This document shows, in pieces, positions 10,101 to 19,752 of a stretch of DNA of 44,278 nt. Below the pieces are notes generated by a model. The model searched no databases. It was not told the DNA's origin and worked only from the letters and a program-made list of their open reading frames with translations. Numbering within the stretch: the stretch's first letter is position 1; every line of letters begins with the position of its first letter. The DNA comes from Saksenaea vasiformis B4078 (Eukaryota > Mucoromycota > Mucoromycetes > Mucorales > Saksenaeaceae): contig JNDT01001796.1 of assembly GCA_000697055.1 (NCBI GenBank), forward strand, positions 1 to 44,278, in the 5' to 3' direction. The position numbers were made by a program, and so were the translations under genes.

Positions 10101-11158
10101 GGACGCTTCTCGAACAACGCTACCGTCACCCGGATACCTTGGATCCGGCCGAACTTCCACTGACCAACTGTACCGACCAGCATATTCTCACTTACCTATC
10201 TGGCGGTTACGAACATTTAAAACGCCGCGTGTATCGAGACACAGCCGACCCGTCAGCACAAGTCGTTGCTGCTATCAAGCATATCGGTTGTACTATAACA
10301 CTAAACGATAATGGTCTCTTTGGGATATCGGATTCTCTCGACTCCCGGCCTACCAGCTCCAACGGTCGTCGGCGTATTACACAGATTGGCCGTCTCAAAC
10401 GTGTTTGCCAGGAACACCTATTGCTACGCTGGCAACAACAAGCCGTTCAGGGCCAAGCGTGCCGCACTTTACAACACCCAGCAGCGAATTCTTGGATCCG
10501 CACAGACGATTTATATCCCTCGGCCTACCGCTTTGCTGTAAAAGCACGCTTAGATCTACTTCCAACAAACGCCAACAAAGCTCTTTGGGTTCTACAACGG
10601 CATAACCATTGCCGCCGTTGCCGCCGCTGCCGCCAACGTGAAGATATCCATCATATTCTCTGCTTCTGTGGTGACTTACACTCCAAACGACTACAGACAG
10701 AACGACATAATAAAGTCCTGAACCGGATAGCGTCGGCAGCACGATTCAACAATCCCACGGCAACTATCACACTTAATCAATCACCGCCACTTCTTACTGA
10801 TACTCGCGTACGACCTGATCTAATCATACTTGATGCAGCGAAAAAGACCGTCAGTATTTATGATGTTGTTATTACGGCACAATCTTCTAATTCTACTGGA
10901 CAACTCACCTGTCTCGCACGTGCGCGCCAACGAAAAGTGACGAAATACAACGACATCCGCCAACAATACGAAAATCTTGGATATACAGTCCATCTCGATG
11001 GCCTTGCTTTTGGTGATGTTGGTGGAACGGATGATCACAATTACCGCAATCTATCTCGCCTTAGCTGCCGACCCACCTACACTCGTCGCCTGTACCAATG
11101 GATCATCAACGACATTCTTCGGTATGGACATCGTTTGTGGATACAGCGCAGCAACTAG
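6866..11158 (+). CDS. LINE reverse transcriptase with CCHC knuckle and restriction-like endonuclease
   Basis: 1,430-codon ORF; its first codons overlap the zinc-finger ORF and are probably not used. The N-terminal third is Ser/Asp/Arg-rich and disordered. RT motifs: SPGFDGIPYK, NWRPIAL, QKGFMP, YDLKDAFG (catalytic Asp about residue 768), GTKQGDPASP, LLADDLTIF (about 865), and YLGN after the palm. A thumb region follows, then a C-X2-C-X7-H-X4-C knuckle (about 1252-1268) and RPD...D with 14 residues between the two Asp (about 1316-1333), followed by a K..KY helix. This is the restriction-like endonuclease signature of R2-type LINEs and performs target-primed reverse transcription. The ORF is uninterrupted after about 7,050. 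Confidence 0.9.
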   Translation: MTILLNCPTPRRPTSALAANAVFLSRNSRLIDLHIVALMTPWQQRGTSLFPVITLSHSKDIIGRVGWDLGTITDQLRESRIWKHPNVIHKTVLQLKDSRSFAASTVPGDTRAPTTIAEDSDYDDAGDNLSFADSADDLSLFGTPSQSPALVPELDSRPIPPISDSILGKRSLACRSPQPDRDLLHRRRLSNSTRPSGPPHVSRRRHNSIHLQSEDNEGEDDDIDGDPHPPLSPQTASRVLDFLNSIDLPNPTCFPSSITLPEASLDDRHLTKCQHARAGQGLGLDTNLDGGLHRGSDGILEDRLDDVFRGGSDKGSDGQRDSRSARVFDLTSTDVPAMPVNTAANTTADTTVSTPRARSRSVLSGSPAPTMHNTTPQRGRSTSVDLDLDFDEEFLESLAADTRRRQQSSQPHSAPTAAMEIGTTSPVEPWRPTAPRTYASIEQLMSTRSSRPYLRVPLFKNKNARRAFEATIQELVDRYLVTASDDHAMIEQKNNRFHDHLYLLIAEYTRPTQRTSPDGLQNMDDEAVLTEQLRDPSISGGDRRRLLRERSRIRESRTANTLFHQYCHRPKITYDNLVNPRERQSCSIASADLYTHFNQQYGPQSVSSTSSQQDTSSSGLSLGAIDRDLVDEVFKRSNKTSSPGFDGIPYKVWLLFPCLRYWLLCIFQRCYHLAWIPRHWKLSRTILLYKKDDPACASNWRPIALQNSAAKLYSAVVDRLLRNILEETIPHNQKGFMPLPGCIEHDYYLHAIIRHSRRQKLPLYICSYDLKDAFGSVSHTRIKESLVYAGLNGQAIAIIMSLYDSIGCWIQSTAGPSDIIDLKRGTKQGDPASPMIFTLCLLELTHRLNRLQPTTQQHQHNHLLLADDLTIFSHDPAHFRHLHSTVVTFAEQTGLTINAHKTCFSATLPKGDMRRREDHNMQLHYRGTSIPRISLLDDWKYLGNSVGQQRNGIYRSFRELLSDIKTQAGKVADSGLRIFQKHHALKTFVLPQLDYYIRLNGLGNHQAKELGQVLRNAIRRYLKLPSSASLALFHLPVDKGGLGFYEPKDWAASTQLVHIVGLLNSKDLAVRYMIRFEIGTLLEQRYRHPDTLDPAELPLTNCTDQHILTYLSGGYEHLKRRVYRDTADPSAQVVAAIKHIGCTITLNDNGLFGISDSLDSRPTSSNGRRRITQIGRLKRVCQEHLLLRWQQQAVQGQACRTLQHPAANSWIRTDDLYPSAYRFAVKARLDLLPTNANKALWVLQRHNHCRRCRRCRQREDIHHILCFCGDLHSKRLQTERHNKVLNRIASAARFNNPTATITLNQSPPLLTDTRVRPDLIILDAAKKTVSIYDVVITAQSSNSTGQLTCLARARQRKVTKYNDIRQQYENLGYTVHLDGLAFGDVGGTDDHNYRNLSRLSCRPTYTRRLYQWIINDILRYGHRLWIQRSN

Positions 11159-11577
11159 ACTTACAACAACAACGGTCGCGACAACTCCACCACCACTGGA
11201 CGTTCATCTCAAATTTTAACAGGCACTAATACCACACCTCTCGACCGATCTCTCCGGCTCTCTTGATCTCGCCTACTATAGACTCTATCTTACTCTCTTA
11301 TTTTATCTTTCTTTCTACTTCTCTTTCTACATTCTCTCTATTTTCTTTCTCCTTTCTTTCTTTTATCTGTACCTCCCCTTTCCGTCTCATATTTTCCTTC
11401 ATTATCCACTTTTTATCTTTTTCTCACTTTCTGCTCATTCTTCTCGTCGATGTCAGAGCAGCTGATCATAGGCCACACTTTTTGTAAGACTTCGTATTGT
11501 CTTTTCCATCATCCACTTGGTTTCGGTTTTTCTACACCTCTTTGCCGTATTGATCACCACAAATAAACGTTTTATAA
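11159..11577 (+). other. 3' UTR of the tRNA-targeting LINE
   Basis: About 420 bp, strongly pyrimidine-rich on the coding strand (runs of CTTT and TCTC at 11280-11430). It ends in acgttttataa with no poly(A) or simple-repeat tail before the duplication. In R2-like elements the 3' UTR RNA is bound by the RT, so this is the likely recognition region (inference). Confidence 0.6.
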
Positions 11578-11600
11578 GGTTCGACTCCCTGATGGGGAAT
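11578..11600 (+). repeat. Right target-site duplication (3' tRNA-Glu fragment)
   Basis: Second copy of 5978-6000 with C to T at 11590. It is followed by tcgctttttt, probably the original Pol III terminator of the tRNA gene before insertion. It is only the B box and acceptor 3' half, not a tRNA gene. Confidence 0.88.
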
Positions 11601-13666
11601 TCGCTTTTTTGGCACTTTTTTAAGAAAATTGTCCTTTTTTTTTTGTGTTGTCGTAACCGTAGGACGGCCAGAAGGGATCGGCGAAGCCGCCCTTCATCAG
11701 GTCTTGCTCTTCACTACGATCGAGGATACTTTTTAGACAGACGGGACTAATGATTCGCGCAACGAACCAATCAGATACAAAACATAAAAACATGATACGA
11801 CATTTTTTTTTTGGAAGGAAAAACGTCACCTATGTTAAGATGATCTTAGAGAGCTATCGTTTGGTGTAATTATGGATACAAATGGCCGAGATTTGCTACC
11901 TGAACCTCAAAGTCCGACATTGGCAAGATGACTGAAGCTGAGTTGACGATACTTAAGTGTGGGCATTAGGGCCAGATAGTTTGGGACAGAGGTCATGCAA
12001 ACAGATGATAAGACAAGAGTATTTCTGAGTTTGGCCAGGTTAATATTCTTACCGGAAATCCTTTTTGGAGAAACAGAGCCGAAAACAAAGGGCATGTAAC
12101 CGAAATATGCAGTATGCCTTTTCCTAAGTTGGTAACATAGCTTGCTATTTCAGCATTGTAAAATACATGGTTTCCGGATTGTAGTGCTTGGTATATCCGA
12201 CCATCGCTTACGTTAATTGTGCGACTTGAAATCGTGCAAAGGCTCTCATTAATTGAGACCACTTCAAATAAAACCGAGGCGCCGACAAGTCCAATTTAAA
12301 AAAGGAACAATGAACAATCTACATTGTGTAATTTCGTACAACAGAGCAACTGGTAGTATTACCCAATTCACGTTACCACAGATAGAATAACAACCCCTTC
12401 ATGCATATTTACAATGCATAAACAGTAGAAACGCGAACGTTTTATTTAATTGATGCATATAAAGCACTGATATACTTGTGAAGAGAACAAAAAGATTCCA
12501 AGCTCCAGCTTCTTTGTTCTTCCTCATACATGGTAGCTAACATAAGAGTCTGTTATTTTCAATGATGATATGGAGCACAGGAAAAAAAGTGCAGATCATG
12601 CAAAGTGACCCTTCTGCTTTATCCTGCAAAAGCATTGGACCAGTCATCGGACTCCAAACGTTATTGTCAGACATATATGTATATATGTACATATATAATG
12701 CAGACGTTTTGTCCAGGAGTTGGTTTACTGTTTAGTTCAATGAGATTTTACGCTAATCTACATAAATTCTGCTCCTGTGGAGAACTAGGTTTGTGCTAAT
12801 GAAGGCAGGAAAAAAAATGTCATCAGTACATAAATTGGCGACAAGTTCGTACTTTACTTACATCAACTTGGCCCCTCATCGGACGTAAAACTCATATAGA
12901 GCAGCACAAAAAGTCATGTCCATGGTTAGTGGCTGGAATAAAGCTTGGATGCCATTCTTATTCAACCCGAAGGTGGTTCTGCTGACGGCGAGAGCCAGAC
13001 ATGTATCATGCCCGATAAGGCTAGCAAGAAGGAAATATGATAACAGTGACAATTGGTAATACACACTGTAGAGGGCTTGAAGGAATAGAAGTCTGACTAT
13101 CTATTTCAGAAGACGAATGTTAGTGCGCTGCGACAGCATTTTCTTGCTTTAGTGCTTGGCGAAGAGCACAATCACAGGCAAGACAATTCGGGACAGAGGT
13201 CTTGCAGGCTAAATGACGGACAAAACAGACCTGACTAATCCTGGCTGTGCATGTCGGAGATGTTAATAAGAAACAGAGCAGAAGAAAAAGTTAAGACTGA
13301 TACGTTCCGTTATATACCCATCATACTTCATTATCTAAAGCAAATGATTGCGACAGGACAGTACAGCCAGCGAAATGTGCTTTGAGTGGATGGGTAAAAG
13401 CCTGCTTCCTTTGCAATATTAAAGCCTTCAGTACGCAAAAAGGACTACATCCGTCGTAAACTTTATTTGGAGCTAACGCCACACAATTTAAAAGCAACTG
13501 TAGGAGTTCATTTGAATCTGCGGGTGCAAGGTCATAGTATGTATGCCATGCGTATGGAAAAACAAGAAAGCGGCATTGTTAATTTGGTGAAAACCATTTT
13601 CCTTCGTCTTTATATACCACTGGTTGGTTTCCTTCCAAAAGGTCGAAAAAAAAATTAACAGCGGAA
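11601..13666. other. Gene-poor region, no gene recognised
   Basis: About 2 kb with only short ORFs lacking family features. It holds a TA/CA-rich stretch (12673-12700) and two weakly similar segments (about 11975-12085 and 13185-13290), possibly relics of an old repeat. The ORF at 13467-13658 just before the rhomboid start has no recognisable domain and may be 5' UTR. Confidence 0.55.
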
Positions 13667-15235
13667 ATGGTAATGCCAAAAATTGTGGAGCGTTGTGATC
13701 ACTATGATGCACGTCAAACTACAAAGTATCATGAGAGAGTGGGAAACGGCTTACCATTGATGCCACCTGATATGAATGTCTTACATATCCATCCTCGAGA
13801 GATGTGTAACGCTTCTCTTTCTGCAGCCAAAGAAACAAATCAAAATAATCATTGGTGGTCTGTCATCCATCTACATGACATCAAACCTTTCATTCCAGCA
13901 AAATGGCCAGTTGTAATGACATATATCGTTGTTACCTTTCTTTTTCTTGTCTTTTCAGGTGAATTACTATGGAGCAAGGAGTCGTCAGGTGAGTGAAACG
14001 ATTAAGACATTTGATAAACTCAAAGAAAAATAGGCGAATTTCTTGAGCTACAGCCATTCAATGTGATGATTGGACCGTCCATTCAGGTTTGATTATATAT
14101 ATCTCTCTCTTCATATATAGTGACAATAAAAGTATCTACTTTTTTTTAAGATCCTGATCCAATGTGGTGCGCGGTTCCCTCCTTGTATGCGGAACGTAAC
14201 GGATATGCCGTCTACTGAGCAGTATATATGCCTGAACACGACGCAACACGCATTATACAATGAATCTCTCTCCTTGCTAGACCCTGCAGACAACTTGGAT
14301 CCGCGTATGACCACGTCTGCATGCTCACTGCAAGAGATTTGCGGATTTGGCGGGTTCTCTAATCCGAATATTCCAGACCAGTCCTTTCGTTTCCTTACGC
14401 CGATTTTTGTTCACACTGGATTGCTACACTTCCTCGTTAATGTCGTAGTATTATACCTACTTGGTAGACGTCTGGAACCTTATATGAATGCTATGAGATT
14501 TGGAGGTAAATGAGGTGATCCCATAAGCTTTGTCTGACTCGTTCTTAGTTCAGTATATCACAACGGGCATTTTTGGCAACGTTTTCGGCATTAATTTTGC
14601 TCCACCGCTCACATGTAACGCATCCACGATGACTGGTGCTTAGTTACATCTCTATTATAGTTTCCCTTGGATGTAGTGGAGCCATATTTGGCTTGATCGC
14701 TTGTCTATTTGTCGATCTAGGGCTGCGGTGGCGTATGCTGCATCAGCCATTTCGACATTTGATCAAGCTGATTATTGTTACAGGTAAGCTAAGTGAATGC
14801 GTTACCAGGTTAGGTAAAATTTTTTTTTTTTTTTTTCCTGTTTGCATAGCATTTGGTTTTGTGCTTGGTTTACTACCAGGGTAAGATTACTATTACATAA
14901 GCATTCGTGTTCACGCATAGGATACATAGCGTTGATAATTTTTCAAATATCGGTGGTTTCATCGGCGGTATACTTATCGGCGTATCCATGGTACCAGCCA
15001 CCTACTATTCACGACACTATTCAGTTGTATTATGGATTGTACGGGTGATGTCCTTCGCGTTGCTTGTGGTACTGCTTGCCGTTTTAATTGACAATTTCTA
15101 CAAAGGAAACGCACCAAATAAGGTAAATGCAGCCTTTTTTTAGTGTAATAGAAGTAATAACAGCGGTTTCTGTAGTTTTGCAGCTACTGTCGCTACATAT
15201 CATGTCTGCCTATTGGTGGATTCTGTAGTGATTAA
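13667..15235 (+). CDS. Rhomboid-family intramembrane protein (catalytic His replaced by Asn)
   Basis: Eight exons join in phase: 13667-13988, 14034-14086, 14151-14505, 14549-14614, 14661-14783, 14850-14880, 14930-15122, 15176-15235, giving 400 aa. An alternative ATG lies at 13673. About 80 residues of soluble N-terminus precede TM1 (WPVVMTYIVVTFLFLVF). Then come a cysteine-containing luminal loop, the rhomboid core with PIFVHTGLLHFLVN, the serine motif GCSG (Ser271) and the TM6 motif VDNFSNIGGFIGG. In proteolytic rhomboids the residue before IGG is the catalytic His; here AAT encodes Asn323, while the Ser is kept. The C-terminus is Cys-rich (CSYCRYISCLP), as in other fungal rhomboids. Active rhomboids cleave membrane proteins using a Ser-His dyad. 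This one may be inactive or use another residue. Exon 6 is only 31 nt. Confidence 0.88.
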
Positions 15236-15906
15236 TGGACAGCAGATATATGAACGTCGACCATTTTATCTGTCAGGCCCCTACAAGCGATGGGCACTTA
15301 TTTGTTGAACCGATTTGTACACATGGACGTCAATCAAATGAAGCAAGGATATCTACATTTGACAGCGTTTTCTCTAAAATAAAAGTATTACCGAATTGAG
15401 ATAGAAATTCCACATGTGTGTTGATCGATCCACGTTATGTATCAAGGTCGTTGGACTGATGCACGTATCTGAGCAGTTTTATATATTATTCTCTGGGACG
15501 ATTGCTTAAAATGGATGCTTCGGTATCTGTCGACAAAGTTGCAGCCATTTTGCGAAGGTACTATAACTACAGCACTACCAGATACATGGAAAGACCAACG
15601 CACATTGATTGAGCTCTTTGTGAATGATACTTATTAATTGTCTCTTGCGTGTTATTAGGACCAATGTGCAGGTACGCGGTTGACTCTCTAAGCATTCAGG
15701 GATGCTGAGTCCTCGTACAGTTACGACGATGTATGTTTGTGCTATAGACAAGCATGAGGGGTCTAGTATATCCTTTTTCTTCGGAGCCGTACCTCGCACA
15801 CTCGTACATCAACCGACACTACCCTAAACCTTATCGATATCCGAGCTGGGAAATCTGGTATGGGGTGTGATAATAGTCACACGCTCCGTGGAATTCAGTA
15901 ATTATC
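15236..15906 (+). other. Unresolved stretch, possible small exons upstream of the WD40 gene
   Basis: No clean gene model. A coding-like run starts at ATG 15515 (frame open to a donor at 15620, 35 codons, with text such as LPDTWKDQRTLIELF). Another open stretch begins at ATG 15754. Between 15780 and 15960 two or three frames look protein-like, and no GT-AG combination joined all pieces in phase. It could be the 5' end of the WD40 gene or a separate small gene. Confidence 0.35.
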
Positions 15907-18272
15907 GTGACACGGTGGCGATTGTGGATGTCAGGAAACGATCCGATGTTGCCCTCCTCTTTACTTTCAGAATCTTCGTTAAGAGCGGACTCCGATCGAG
16001 CGACAGCCTCTCTCTCCCCAAAAGTGCAAAATACCCAAAGAAAATTGCAGACATACGTTAACGAAAGTTCCGAGGACGCTGAAAGCATAAGCAGCGACAG
16101 CGAAAGTGATGACATTGACGATTATGGATTATTGTTTGGTGGAAACTTGCTAAAAACACAAGGACAGCTACACTCACTGACGCTCAAGGTACATGGAAAG
16201 GGCATCGCGTCCGATTTCTAATGCCGATTTATAGTTGCAACGCCAGTATGCAAAGCAAGCACAATACATTGAGAAGACACGTTCGCTTAACAAGAGCATT
16301 CAAAAGACGAGCCGATTGATCACCAAACTTACAAAGTTGGTGACTGAACAAGCTATCGAGAAAGGGTCGGCCAAGGAAGGCCAGTTTGTCAATGCACCGT
16401 CGCCCTCCAAAAGGGCAGAGCCAGAAGAATTATTCACCTACTCCTCGATATCGCCACTAGTGCAGCAAAAACAGCTGGCGAAGCGAACAGGGGCAACAGC
16501 CTTCCCTATAGAACCAAGAACTAAACCATTGGCCCAAAAAAAGCAACGTCTTGATTCACCATCCATACCACCAGCTACCCATAACCACGATCCAGTGACG
16601 CCGATAACTATAAAAGAGTCGATTGACATCCCAATCGCGACGGAAAACTACTGTGATTTGTATTTACGGCGAGCTCAGGACGTGGTTAATAAAAAATTCG
16701 AAAAAAAGCCTCGTAGCCTACTGTATAATATTGCCGACAACAATGTGAATCCCGAGATGAAAGATCTCATAGTAACCACGTCGCTGGATGGGTAAGTGTG
16801 CAGCCGGGATTTGTACAGAGAATACTAACAATGGCTGCTCTACTTGTACCACCAGAAAACTCTGTTTTTGGTAAGCTTTCGAATGAGAGAACGATGTCTC
16901 ATGCTCACAAAAGAATTTTTTTTTCAACGCAGGAATGCATCTCCCCGCCGGTAATGAATGAAAAGAAAATGGATCGATAGCTGGAACTTAACAGCATTGC
17001 ATGTTCTCAGGGATCTCAAGTCACTGAACAAGGATCAGCTGTATCCTACGTGGATCGAGGACTCGTGCTGGGCTACACCAAAGACGCTTGCGCTCTGTCC
17101 TGCATTGTCAAACAGAAAGATGCCCTCTGAAAATGATCCACCTGAAACAGTAGCCCTTCTTCACATAGGTTCGGTCGACGATGTAAGTCCACCCATGGCA
17201 TCTCATAGTATCTGATCAACCCCCTACTATAAGTCATCAGTAGAAGCAAGAGTACAGTATCTTGAACAAAATCCTCATGAAAAAGGAGTATCTGTGATTG
17301 CGTCGTTTGATGCGGGACAAAGAGCAGAGAACGAAGAAACTGCAAACTTTTTCACTGGCGGAAACGACAAATCAGTGGTAATGTTTCTCCTATAAAACAG
17401 AAGGGATAGTATCTTTTTAACCGTACGGTACAAATAGTATCTCTGGAGCCTCAAAAGAAGTCATCCATCGGATGATTTTACAGCATCAATGGTAGAAAAC
17501 TTGAGGATAAAACACACATCTGTTGTGCAAGCTTTATGTTATGATAAGCATCATAATAAGCTCTTCACAGGCGGTGCTGATGAGAGGTTTTTTGTGTTCG
17601 ATTTGGAAAAAAGGATGACTAGCTCTGAACTGAGGCTTGCTGGACGGGTAAGCAAGAAGGATACATTGTCCATTAGTTAATTTGACATGGTTGTAAGGTG
17701 AATCATATTTTACAAAATCCAGCAAATCCTAATCTGATTCTATCGAGGTAAGTGCTGGTCTTATGGATCATTGTATTTATTTATTCATTTGTGCCCGTCA
17801 GTCTTTCTACAAAATATGAACAATTCGCTTTGCATGATCAGCGATGCGGTGGAGCTGATGCTATTCGTTTACGTTTTGGTTATTGGGAAACAGACAACGT
17901 ATCTCGGTACATTCGTCCGGACATACGGCAAGACGGCTACATGGTTGTATGTGGAAGTCAGTCTGATTCAAAAATTCATTTTTGGTAAACTACACCCATA
18001 TAACCTTTGATACGATTGACTGATGCCGCTCATCTAGGGATATCCGGTACAGTGGAGTAGTAAGAGGACCCTGTTTTAGCTTTGATGTTCCAGGTAAAGG
18101 AATAGCTTTAAAAGATTGCCTGCTAATAGATATCTTAGGGAAAGCGCGAATCTTACGAACCTTGTTTTTACCGGACCGCGACACATTAGTATCACTCGCA
18201 TCTTCTCGCATAATGACCTGGACACAGTTCCAGGTACAACCAAACTCAACACTCCGGACACTGCCCGGCTAA
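15907..18272 (+). CDS. WD40-repeat protein with coiled-coil N-terminal region
   Basis: Ten exons close in phase: 15907-16188, 16235-16791, 16856-16870, 16933-16950, 17011-17182, 17234-17377, 17438-17647, 17698-17747, 17802-17984, 18038-18272, giving 621 aa from this ATG. The true 5' end may lie further upstream. The N-terminal part has a Ser/Asp/Glu-rich acidic tract and a basic helical segment around residues 95-135. WD repeats follow: SLDGKLCFW, FFTGGNDKSVYLWSL, LFTGGADERFFVFDL and SDSKIHFWDIRYSG, and the last blade ends in MTWTQFQ. IHFWDIR matches the WDxR (DWD) pattern found in many CUL4-DDB1 substrate receptors, so that role is possible but unproven. Exons 3 and 4 are only 15 and 18 nt. 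I do not recognise a specific ortholog. Confidence 0.75.
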
Positions 18273-18573
18273 TAACGAGAAAAAAAAAGAAGAAGAGAAA
18301 GTTCATGCATTATTACACACACATGTCAAAATTCATATCACCACAACTTGTTTTAATTACAGTTTTTCCAAAATGAATGTCGCAAAGGAAAAAAAAAATG
18401 GGAGGATATGTGCTCCATTCAGCTAGGGCAGACAGTACAAGTTCTCATTTTCATTATATAGACAGCCAAGTTTTAGACAAGTGTTGTGTATACACCTCAT
18501 GCTATTCGCAAAAAAAAAAAATGCCATTGAAAAAGGGTCGATTTTGTGTGTGTTTTTCCTTTTTTTTTCTTTT

Positions 18574-19752
18574 TTAGGCAGTACAGCCATTGTTGTTTTC
18601 TTCTGTAGTCTCACGCATCACACTCTTTAACCGACGTTCCTTTTCTCTTTCAAGTTCAGCATATAGTAAAAACAGTGCACGTTCGTTTGCGTCTGCAGTG
18701 CCCTGGATTGTAAACAGTCGTTCACTTGTCTCACTGTCTGGTGCTCTTGCAATGGAGATACGAGACCCCGATAGTTGACGGATTTCCGAGATCTTGGAAC
18801 CTCCTTTGCCTGTTATTATGTTCTTAGTGTTCATTCTATGTATGTATAGAAAAAGATTACCGATGATACACCCGACCATGTCACTTGGAATGGAAATATA
18901 CTGAGCTTTGACAACATCATCCAAAGATTGAGAGACACGACGTTTATGATCACCTAGTTCTGTGGAAGGAGGCGTGAAGTCGGAGCCATTGCCAGTTCGC
19001 GTGATTGAGGATCTCCGTTCTTTTGATATCGGGTGTGTCACAGGGTTGTAAAGAATGGTACCGTGTTGCTTTTCCTTATCTTCCAAAAGACACTGGCCAA
19101 TTTCACCAATGGCTAGACTCACTGCATTTGGCGAACCTTTGACCTCCACTATTCTTTCTGTACTCTGAGGTAATAGAGGTTTGTTAGCGGTCATGCGTGC
19201 ACCAGAGGTATCCTGAATTGATTTAATCTTGGCACCTTGACGGCCAATGACGCTGCCCATAAGATTATGTGAAATTAATAACCGGATCGAACATGTGTTT
19301 TCAGTCATGGTAGGTAAAGTCCTGTTATTATTGTTTTCCAGCAAAATCTGAGTAACAGAGGCAAAAGCCTACTCCCCGCAAAAAAAAAAAGGATGCGTTA
19401 CGTTAGACAGTTCTAGAAAAGATAAAAAAGAAGAAAGAAATCTACCTTGGCGACTCCTTCGAGTGAACCAGTGACAGTGAGGATACGGTCCTGAACACCT
19501 TGGACAGATTGCGAAACACTAGCTTTGACACCTGTGGATTCTCTCAATTCGGCCACATTTTTACCACCTTTTCGCGTTCCATAAACATGAGAACCCATCT
19601 GTATACATTCTGGAAACTTTCTTTTCCTTACCTTTGCCAATGACTACACCTGCTTCTTTACTAGATATCAGGGCGCGTAAGGTCAATTCATTCATGCTGT
19701 CCCATTCGGCATTGTTGGCGGATGGGGTTAATTTGGTATCAGGTTGAGACAT
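18574..19752 (-). CDS. Triple KH-domain RNA-binding protein (PCBP / Pbp2-Hek2 / Rnc1 type)
   Basis: Four exons: 19752-19632, 19567-19446, 19347-18861, 18809-18574; 321 aa with all phases closed. There are three KH domains, each with its GxxG loop: KH1 GKGG (39-42), KH2 GRQG (116-119) and KH3 GKGG (244-247). Introns interrupt the loops of KH1 and KH3. KH1 and KH2 are close together and KH3 is separated by a Ser/Arg-rich linker, as in poly(rC)-binding proteins. Family members bind pyrimidine-rich mRNA and control stability and translation; S. pombe Rnc1 stabilises a MAPK phosphatase mRNA. The gene is convergent with the WD40 gene (about 300 bp between stops) and lies downstream of the IRA/NF1 gene on the same strand. 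The start ATG 19752 gives a compact N-terminus before KH1. Exact orthology is not established. Confidence 0.9.

Larger units (their letters stand above)
6001..11577 (+). mobile_element. tRNA-targeting non-LTR retrotransposon (LINE) with restriction-like endonuclease
   Basis: A 5.58 kb element with a 5' leader (6001-6384), an N-terminal zinc-finger ORF, a long RT ORF, and a pyrimidine-rich 3' UTR without a poly(A) tail. There are no LTRs. The CCHC knuckle plus PD-(D/E)XK-type endonuclease after the RT places it with the early-branching, site-specific R2/CRE/NeSL-like LINEs rather than APE-type LINEs. The 23-bp duplication lies in tRNA-Glu and both elements of the pair have the same orientation. 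The single mismatch between duplications and the split reading frame suggest this copy is not brand new. Confidence 0.9.

Noticed and set aside
11578..11600. Second tRNA-Glu gene at the right side of the LINE
   Set aside because: Only the B box and acceptor 3' half are present, with no D arm, anticodon or 5' acceptor strand. It is the target duplication.
13467..13658. Upstream exon of the rhomboid gene
   Set aside because: No donor joins it in phase to 13667, it has no rhomboid-like content, and the ATG at 13667 already gives a normal family length.
18094..18129. A 36-nt intron in the last exon of the WD40 gene
   Set aside because: It has GT...AG ends, but the 36 nt are in frame and encode GKGIALKDCLLI, which continues the blade naturally.
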